From positions 80,412 through 144,411 of the forward strand of contig CAZMNW010000004.1 of assembly GCA_964567755.1 (NCBI GenBank): a stretch of 64,000 nt of DNA, in the 5' to 3' direction. This DNA comes from DASRJW01 sp964567755 (GTDB taxonomy: Bacteria; Krumholzibacteriota; Krumholzibacteriia; G020349025). Every line of letters starts with the position of its first letter. Position 1 is the stretch's first letter. Positions 62,702-64,000 of the stretch are shown one piece after another. The notes below the pieces were generated by a model. The model ran no database searches. It was not told the DNA's origin and saw only the letters and a program-made list of their open reading frames with translations. Position numbers and translations under genes: made by a program.

Positions 62702-63865
62702 ATGTCGCGCTCCAGAGCATTCCTGATACTTACCGCCGTGCTCGTATCAGTGGCTTGTGATCTCGTAACCGAAGGGCTCCCAGCCAATAGGCGCGAGACC
62801 CCCATATCAAATCGCCGCCCCCCGCTTCTCTTGCATAGTACCATGGACAGTGCACAGGAAATCTTTCGGCCTGTCTATGCTACGACAACGTATCCAACAG
62901 TGAGTGACGCCATCCCTGGGCCGGCTCAAGTAACCTACGAGCCAGGCAGGTATAGCTATGCGACCCGACTCGACAGCCAGGGTTTCCACGGACCTACTGA
63001 CGCGCCCTTGCGGTTTCACGGGGACAACTTTGATTATGATGACGCTGATGACAATGGGGGCCGGCTGGATTTCTGGATCAAGTTCAACGAAGATCCGCAT
63101 ACGACCTATGAGAATACCTGGGTAGCACGATCAAATTATGGTCCTACTCGCTACATTAATTATGAGTTTGCGGGCACCGCCGGCACCCCTGCCAATTTGA
63201 TGATTGATGTGTACGGCGAGATCGCTCACAATGATCGAACAAATTACGCCAATTTCCGCGTCACTCCAAGGGGCTGGGATGTTTACGAAAACATCCGGCA
63301 GGGCGAATGGCACTTGCTCACTGTCACTTGGAGAAGAAACGGTGGCCCGCACAAGGCGGAACTTCACCTTTACATAGACGGGACGCAGGAGGGGTGCATC
63401 GCTTGTAATGACTACAATGGCAATCTGCCGGGTGCGGGGTCAGTTACTGACCTGTTTTTCTCTCCTCCACTCTACGGCAACGTCATACTTTTCAGCGTCG
63501 ATGAAGTCTATAGCTTCGATAGCTGGGACGTTTCTGGACTGAGCGGCAATTTTGCTGACCTCCAAATTCCTGAAGGGGTTACGTTAACGTACCCCATGCT
63601 GACCGCTTACCCTGTTTGGGGGTCGCCTGTCTCGGAGGCCTATGTTGTGTTTGAGTTCTTTGTAATCAATTACGAGTCCACCCAATGCGGTTGTGATTTG
63701 TATGTCGACAACGTTTATGTGCATTCCGTCACGACCACGACGCAAGCCCACACGGAAATAGCCAACCCCAATCCACTGGCAACCGGTCTCCACGCGTTCC
63801 AGGTAAAGTGCGATAACGACCGCCTAGTAAGCGCCATCACGCAGTTCGAGGTGACCCTCCCCTAG
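62702..63865 (+). CDS. Lipoprotein with LamG/concanavalin-like domain
   Basis: 387 residues. Signal sequence with lipobox (ILTAVLVSVACDLV), ATG at 62702 after a gaggtg site; the longer frame from 62642 adds nothing recognisable. Residues about 45-280 form a LamG/concanavalin-like beta sandwich (PPLLLHSTMDSAQEIFRP, RLDFWIKFNEDPHTTYENTW, GEWHLLTVTWRRNGGPHKAE, LHLYIDGTQEG, NVILFSVDEVYSFDSW). The C-terminal ~90 residues contain a beta domain with paired Cys (STQCGCDLYVDNVYVHSV). Probably a surface glycan-binding protein. A sigma-54 promoter lies about 140 bases upstream. Confidence 0.78.
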   Translation: MSRSRAFLILTAVLVSVACDLVTEGLPANRRETPISNRRPPLLLHSTMDSAQEIFRPVYATTTYPTVSDAIPGPAQVTYEPGRYSYATRLDSQGFHGPTDAPLRFHGDNFDYDDADDNGGRLDFWIKFNEDPHTTYENTWVARSNYGPTRYINYEFAGTAGTPANLMIDVYGEIAHNDRTNYANFRVTPRGWDVYENIRQGEWHLLTVTWRRNGGPHKAELHLYIDGTQEGCIACNDYNGNLPGAGSVTDLFFSPPLYGNVILFSVDEVYSFDSWDVSGLSGNFADLQIPEGVTLTYPMLTAYPVWGSPVSEAYVVFEFFVINYESTQCGCDLYVDNVYVHSVTTTTQAHTEIANPNPLATGLHAFQVKCDNDRLVSAITQFEVTLP

Positions 63866-63957
63866 CCCGGATTATTCACGAAGTTGAAGACGAAAAAGCC
63901 TCCACGTGCTAAAAAGAGCTTGTTGACAGCAATTCTCGGCACCGAGGAGGCTTTCTC

Positions 63958-64000
63958 TTGGACACGAATCCTACGACAGAGTGTTTTCTGTTTCCAGGAC
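63958..64000 (+). CDS. Start of a possible transposase gene, cut by the window end
   Basis: A ggagg site at about 63946 is followed by TTG at 63958 and the open frame MDTNPTTECFLFPG to the last base. The short Thr-Glu-Cys-x-Phe-x-Phe start resembles IS1380-type transposases, and the AAAAGCCTCC/GGAGGCTTT inverted sequences just upstream (63895-63904 and 63947-63955) could belong to an element end. Only 14 codons are visible, so the call is tentative. Confidence 0.3.
   Translation, partial: MDTNPTTECFLFPG

Noticed and set aside
63895..63955. Rho-independent terminator after the LamG-like lipoprotein gene
   Set aside because: The inverted repeat has a loop of about 42 bases and no proper U-tract; it overlaps a ribosome site and start codon.
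1..64000. CRISPR arrays, tRNA and rRNA genes
   Set aside because: No regularly spaced direct repeats and no cloverleaf or rRNA-like segment were recognised on reading both strands; a covariance-model scan would be needed to exclude small RNAs.

Overview
The window looks like a chromosomal segment of a GC-rich Gram-negative bacterium. Outer-membrane TolC proteins, RND and MacB-type exporters, lipoproteins and ABC-dependent polysaccharide export all point to a diderm. A secreted protein at 27.6-29.0 kb ends in a FlgD-like/T9SS-like module (QNIPNPF motif), and surface lipoproteins with fibronectin-III and LamG-like folds are present. This suggests an FCB-group-like lineage of the Eisenbacteria kind; that placement is inference from gene style, not from a marker gene.

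Region 1 (1-16.1 kb) is housekeeping and envelope: a CzcCBA-type heavy-metal RND operon, a small frameshifted secreted protein, a four-gene minus-strand export operon (lipoprotein, HlyD-like adaptor, MacB-like permease, TolC) with no ATPase gene, an aldo/keto reductase, a 5'-3' exonuclease-domain protein, a membrane Ser/Thr kinase and a class A beta-lactamase-like serine hydrolase. Region 2 (17.0-27.4 kb) is one plus-strand operon with ATGA start/stop overlaps: membrane protein, TPR protein, PrsK-like sensor kinase, sigma-54 response regulator (PrsR-like), DUF5683-like protein, fibronectin-III lipoprotein, and the sugar transferase that would start glycan assembly. It resembles the regulatory part of exosortase/PEP-CTERM polysaccharide loci, but I see no exosortase.

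Region 3 (27.6-62.2 kb) is a large surface-polysaccharide locus. A long minus-strand operon (46.1 down to 33.5 kb) encodes an activated-sugar cassette (aminotransferase, cytidylyltransferase, SDR epimerase, C-methyltransferase, RmlC-like epimerase, DUF4910 protein), a pyruvyl transferase, glycosyltransferases and the Wzm/Wzt exporter. Its downstream end is scarred: a glycosyltransferase/PIG-L deacetylase pair exists twice, each copy having lost one partner, with an AT-richer glycosidase gene between them. Relics of an IS21-like transposase, an NAD synthase and a serine hydrolase also occur here.

The most interesting part is 49.4-58.8 kb, which holds two carrier-protein modules. On the plus strand an acyl-CoA-dehydrogenase-like flavoprotein, a stand-alone amino-acid adenylation enzyme and a carrier protein form the gene set that turns proline into pyrrole-2-carboxyl-carrier protein in natural-product pathways, and the adenylation pocket reads close to a proline code. 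On the minus strand asparagine synthase, carrier protein, AMP-ligase and an NAD-synthase-like enzyme form a second module. Two GNAT-like acyltransferases flank the first module. I infer a route that decorates the exported polysaccharide with an unusual (amino)acyl, possibly pyrrolyl, group. A near-consensus sigma-54 promoter precedes the LamG-like lipoprotein at 62.7 kb, a plausible target of the regulator encoded 40 kb away. The window ends at the beginning of what may be an insertion sequence.
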